Shown here: piece by piece, positions 61,159 through 64,000 of the stretch
Numbering within the stretch: the stretch's first letter is position 1
Layout of the letters: every line of letters starts with the position of its first letter
Assembly: GCF_026191475.2 (NCBI RefSeq)
Contig: NZ_JAOSLC020000003.1
Location: 2,139,001 to 2,203,000, forward strand
Origin: Polaribacter ponticola
Lineage (GTDB): Bacteria > Bacteroidota > Bacteroidia > Flavobacteriales > Flavobacteriaceae
Length of the DNA: 64,000 nt
Reading direction: 5' to 3'
Program-made: the position numbers and the translations under genes
Notes under the pieces: model-generated
Told to the model about the DNA's origin: nothing
Database searches by the model: none
What the model saw: only the letters and a program-made list of their open reading frames with translations

Positions 61159-61940
61159 ATGAAGAATGAATTACATGTTGTAGGAATTCAAGCTGATTTA
61201 TTTTGGGAAAACTCAACGAAAAATTTAATTTCTTTTGAAGAAAAAATACACACTTTATCAGAAAATACAGATTTAGTTGTTTTGCCAGAAATGTTTACAA
61301 CAGGATTTACAATGAACCCTAAAAATGTTGCAGAAAAAATGGGGGAATTTCTGTTTCTTGGATGCAAAAAATAGCATTAGAAAAGCAAATTGCAATTACT
61401 GGAAGTTTGGTAATTCAAGAAAAAAATAAATTTTACAATCGACTTGTTTTTGTACATCCTTCAGGGAAAATTGAAACCTATGATAAAAGACATTCTTTTA
61501 CATTAGCTGGTGAGGATAAAGTATATACTTCTGGTACAGAAAAAATAATTATTACTTTTAAAGGATGGAAAATTTGTCCATTAATCTGTTATGATTTAAG
61601 GTTTCCTGTTTGGGCTAGAAACACAGAAAATTATGATTTACTAATATACATGGCAAATTGGCCAATAGCAAGAATTAAAGCTTGGGATACACTTTTAAAA
61701 GCAAGAGCAATTGAAAACATGAGTTATGTTGTTGGTATTAATAGAACAGGAAAAGATGCTAATAATTATAAATATTCTGGAAATTCTTTAATTGTAGATT
61801 ATTTAGGCAATGAAGTTTCTAGTTTACAAAAAAATGAAGTTGGTATTTTGAGTTTTAAAATCGAAAAAAACAATCAAAATAAAATGAGAGAGAAACTTGG
61901 TTTTTTAAATGATAAAGATTTTTTTAGTTTTAATGAATAG
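61159..61940 (+). CDS. Nitrilase-superfamily omega-amidase, YafV-type (frameshifted as read)
   Basis: Probably hydrolyses 2-oxoglutaramate or related omega-amides in methionine salvage or nitrogen metabolism. The Glu-Lys-Cys triad is visible in LPEMFTTGF, YDKRHSFTLAGEDK and ICYDLRFPVWARN. I chose ATG 61159 (MKNELHVVGIQADLFWEN); the in-frame ATG at 61132 adds an atypical extension. As read, the frame stops at 61374 because the G-run at 61341-61345 has five bases; a sixth gives MGGISVSWMQKIALEKQIAI and a 260-residue protein of normal family length. Confidence 0.9.
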
Positions 61941-61957
61941 ACTTTAATTTGAAAATG

Positions 61958-61966
61958 TATTTTTGC
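61958..61966 (+). promoter_or_regulatory. -7 promoter box for the isoaspartyl peptidase gene
   Basis: TATTTTTGC fully matches TAnnTTTGC and lies 21 bases before ATG 61988. Confidence 0.6.
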
Positions 61967-61987
61967 ATTTTGATAAAATAATTAAGA

Positions 61988-62917
61988 ATGAATAATTTTT
62001 CAATAGCCATTCATGGTGGAGCAGGAACTTTAGTAGAAGGAATGATGACTTCTGAATTAGAGGCGCAATATAAATCGGCTTTAAAATTAGCTTTAGATGC
62101 TGGTTATACCATTTTAGAAAGCGGAGGGAATTCATTAGATGCAGTAGAAAAAGCAGTAATTGTTTTAGAAAATTCTCATTTATTTAACGCCGGAAAAGGT
62201 TCAGTTTTTACAGCAAATGAAACACATGAAATGGATGCTGCAATTATGGATGGAAAGACATTAAATGCTGGTGCTGTTTCTTTAATTAGCGGAATTAAAA
62301 ATCCGGTTTCTTTAGCAAAAGATGTAATGCAAAAAAGTGAACATGTTTTTTTGGCTGGAGAAGGAGCTATGCAATTTGCAAAAATGAATGATTATACTAT
62401 TGAAGATGATGCTTATTTTTATGATGAATTTCGTCATAATCAATGGTTAGAAATTAAAGATACAGATAGTTTTCAGTTAGATCATGCAAAGAAAAAAGAT
62501 TCAAAATTCGGAACAGTTGGTGCAGTAGCTTGTGATAAAAATGGAAATATTGCTGCAGCAACTTCAACAGGAGGAATGACAAACAAAAAGTTTGGTAGAG
62601 TAGGAGATTCTCCGATGATTGGTGCAGGAAATTATGCTAACAATAAAACATGTGCAATTTCTTGTACAGGTAGTGGTGAGTTTTTTATCCGTGGAGTTGT
62701 AGCTTATGATGTTGCGTGTTTAATGGAACATAAAGAAATGTCTGTAGAATCAGCTTCCAACGAAGTAATTAATAAAAGAATTTTAGAAATTGGTGGTGAT
62801 GGAGGCCTAATTGCAGTGGATGCAAAAGGAAATATTGCAATGCCTTTTAACACAGAAGGAATGTATCGTGCAAGTAAATCTTCTAACGGAAAAGAAGAAG
62901 TTTCTATTTATAAGTAA
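61988..62917 (+). CDS. Isoaspartyl peptidase / type III L-asparaginase (309 aa)
   Basis: Ntn-hydrolase that cleaves isoaspartyl (beta-Asp-X) dipeptides and often asparagine. The N-terminal IAIHGGAGT, the NAGKGSVFT block and EMDAAIMDG are typical. The autocatalytic cleavage site GTVGAVA gives nucleophile Thr176, followed by AAATSTGGMTNK. The length is normal and the frame intact. With the cyanophycinase encoded just beyond the GIY-YIG gene it could complete breakdown of cyanophycin-derived beta-Asp-Arg. The stop codon touches the palindromic repeat. Confidence 0.95.
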   Translation: MNNFSIAIHGGAGTLVEGMMTSELEAQYKSALKLALDAGYTILESGGNSLDAVEKAVIVLENSHLFNAGKGSVFTANETHEMDAAIMDGKTLNAGAVSLISGIKNPVSLAKDVMQKSEHVFLAGEGAMQFAKMNDYTIEDDAYFYDEFRHNQWLEIKDTDSFQLDHAKKKDSKFGTVGAVACDKNGNIAAATSTGGMTNKKFGRVGDSPMIGAGNYANNKTCAISCTGSGEFFIRGVVAYDVACLMEHKEMSVESASNEVINKRILEIGGDGGLIAVDAKGNIAMPFNTEGMYRASKSSNGKEEVSIYK

Positions 62918-63012
62918 GATTCTTCACTTCGTTACTTTCCGTTCTGAATGACATTTAAATTCTTCTAATAATTATTGTTTGTCATTCAGAGGGAAGCATG
63001 ACCGAAGAATCT
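62917..63012. repeat. Long imperfect palindromic intergenic repeat, hairpin with two paired blocks
   Basis: AGATTCTTC (62917-62925) is the exact reverse complement of GAAGAATCT (63004-63012), and TCTGAATGACA (62943-62953) of TGTCATTCAGA (62980-62990). The segments between the blocks pair only partly. Such ATTCTTC/CATTCAGA elements recur between genes in flavobacteria. It begins on the last base of the isoaspartyl peptidase stop codon. Confidence 0.75.
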
Positions 63013-63042
63013 CAAAAGGAAAAGAAATATTATTTTAGTAAT

Positions 63043-63348
63043 ATGAAAACTTTAGGAACTCATAATTACTATGTTTATATACTAACAAATAAAACAAAAA
63101 CTGTTTTATATACTGGAGTTACAAATAACTTAAAAGAACGATTATATTTTCATCAAAATCCAGAACCTTTTTCAAAAGCATTTACTACTAAATACAAATT
63201 TTTTTATTTAATTTATCACGAAAATTTTCAAGATGTTAATGTTGCTATAGATAGAGAAAAGCAAATTAAAGGTTGGAGTAGATCAAAAAAAGAAACTTTG
63301 ATTTTAAGTTTTAATCCAACTTGGAGTTTTCTAAATAATGATATTTAA
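63043..63348 (+). CDS. Small GIY-YIG nuclease family protein (101 aa)
   Basis: A single-domain GIY-YIG protein: YYVYILTN and VLYTGVTNNLKERLYFH form the GIY-YIG and arginine motifs, and AIDREKQIKGW supplies the catalytic Glu helix. I chose ATG 63043 (MKTLGTHNYY). The in-frame ATG at 62998 lies inside the right arm of the palindromic repeat and adds a charged tail (MTEESQKEKK) unlike the family. Repeat arms sit on both sides, the right one 1 base after the stop. The cellular role of these proteins is not established. Confidence 0.88.
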   Translation: MKTLGTHNYYVYILTNKTKTVLYTGVTNNLKERLYFHQNPEPFSKAFTTKYKFFYLIYHENFQDVNVAIDREKQIKGWSRSKKETLILSFNPTWSFLNNDI

Positions 63349-63349
63349 G

Positions 63350-63382
63350 AGATTCTTCACTCCGTAACTCGTCCTGAATGAT
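63350..63382. repeat. Single arm of the same palindromic repeat, downstream of the GIY-YIG gene
   Basis: AGATTCTTCACTCCGTAACT followed by CGTCCTGAATGAT matches the left arm of the element at 62917 in the same orientation with a few changes. No matching right arm follows before the cyanophycinase stop codon. Confidence 0.7.
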
Positions 63383-63393
63383 AAAATAAACTC

Positions 63394-64000
63394 TTAAATA
63401 AAAGGAGCATCAATAGCTAAAACAGAAACTTTTCTGTCTTTTATAGAGTACATATCACTATTAGAAAGTACATGAATATTTAGGTTTGCCATCGTCATTG
63501 GTGTACCTTCTTCTAATATTTTTTCGTTATTGTGGGTAAGTTTACTTCCGTCAAAAATAATAACCATTCCAGAGCCAATTACAGTACAATCGCTACCATT
63601 TTTTATAATCATTCCTGTGTCTTCTGCAAGTCCAATTCCAATTAAATTAGGATGTTTTGCAACAGCTTCAGACTGTCTTCCAAAACGACCTCTTTTAATA
63701 AAATGCGTGTCGATAATTAATTCAGGAATTAAATTTAATCCTTTGTACATATCAACAGCACCTTTAATAAAAGCTTCAGTTGCACTTCCACCAGCAATCA
63801 TCTCATTTGCCATTGCCATTGCACCTGCACTTGTGCCAGCAATTACAAAACCTTCTTCGTTTTTATAACGATCTGCTAAAATTTTATGAATGGTAGTTCC
63901 TCCAATTTTATCGGTAATTTTAGATTGATCTCCACCAGAAAACATCACACAATCTGCTGTTTTAATCAAATTGATTGAGCTTTCTTTTTCAGAATCTTCT
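63394..64000 (-). CDS. cphB: Cyanophycinase, N-terminus outside window
   Basis: The frame is open to the window edge (EDSEKESSINLIKTADCVMF reads through the last bases), so the start lies beyond 64000. The visible part holds the S51-type serine-protease fold: SGGDQSKI, the nucleophile elbow AGTSAGAMAM and LIIDTHFIKRGRFGRQ with downstream GIGLAEDTGM. Cyanophycinase cuts the Asp-Arg polymer cyanophycin to beta-Asp-Arg dipeptides, which the nearby isoaspartyl peptidase can split. The two genes converge around the GIY-YIG gene. Confidence 0.9.
   Translation of the reverse strand, partial: EDSEKESSINLIKTADCVMFSGGDQSKITDKIGGTTIHKILADRYKNEEGFVIAGTSAGAMAMANEMIAGGSATEAFIKGAVDMYKGLNLIPELIIDTHFIKRGRFGRQSEAVAKHPNLIGIGLAEDTGMIIKNGSDCTVIGSGMVIIFDGSKLTHNNEKILEEGTPMTMANLNIHVLSNSDMYSIKDRKVSVLAIDAPFI

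Noticed and set aside
62998..63042. Upstream ATG of the GIY-YIG gene
   Set aside because: It lies within the palindromic repeat arm and would add a tail encoded by the repeat.

Overview
The window reads as low-GC chromosomal DNA of a Bacteroidota member, most likely a marine Flavobacteriaceae (Polaribacter/Tenacibaculum type). The grounds are type IX secretion (T9SS) type B C-terminal domains, PorP/SprF proteins, TAnnTTTG-type promoter boxes, a typical ileS-dksA-lspA neighbourhood and strongly A/T-biased codons. The genus is an inference.

Positions 1-36.8 kb hold a surface-adhesin locus. It starts with the 3' part of a secreted repeat protein (1-3131). Next is one uninterrupted reading frame of 10,087 codons (3148-33411): signal peptide, roughly 55-60 cadherin/Ig-like modules, a long Asp-rich thrombospondin type-3 (TSP3) calcium-repeat region, and a T9SS type B sorting domain. 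A PorP/SprF outer-membrane protein and an OmpA protein with beta-propeller and LysM repeats follow closely. The order matches the sprB-sprF logic of gliding-motility adhesins: giant filament, dedicated PorP/SprF partner, peptidoglycan-anchored OmpA protein. An intrinsic terminator closes the operon.

Positions 37.2-43.2 kb repeat the whole cassette (T9SS substrate, PorP/SprF, OmpA-LysM) as a diverged tandem paralog. Here the substrate is only about 892 residues: it keeps the giant's N-terminal module, a short TSP3 array and the C-terminal domain, and lacks the cadherin/Ig array. Another strong terminator follows.

Positions 43.4-64 kb are mostly housekeeping. On the + strand: ileS, a zinc-finger-poor DksA/TraR protein, a secreted putative adhesin-like protein, lspA, a DUF4230 protein, uvrC and a patatin/POTRA/beta-barrel protein. 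On the - strand: a MATE transporter, a lipoprotein, an NtrY-like sensor kinase and an enoyl-CoA hydratase. Then come a universal stress protein (+), an AddB-like PD-(D/E)XK nuclease (-), a YafV-type omega-amidase (+), an isoaspartyl peptidase (+), a small GIY-YIG nuclease bracketed by palindromic repeat arms (+) and the C-terminal part of a cyanophycinase (-). The last enzymes suggest a cyanophycin-degradation locus continuing past the edge.

Ten genes are broken by single-base frame errors, nearly all one base missing from a homopolymer. Restoring the base recovers full-length family proteins and equalises the paralogs, so I read most of these as sequence errors and annotate the genes across the breaks. 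I found no tRNA, rRNA, CRISPR array or insertion sequence.
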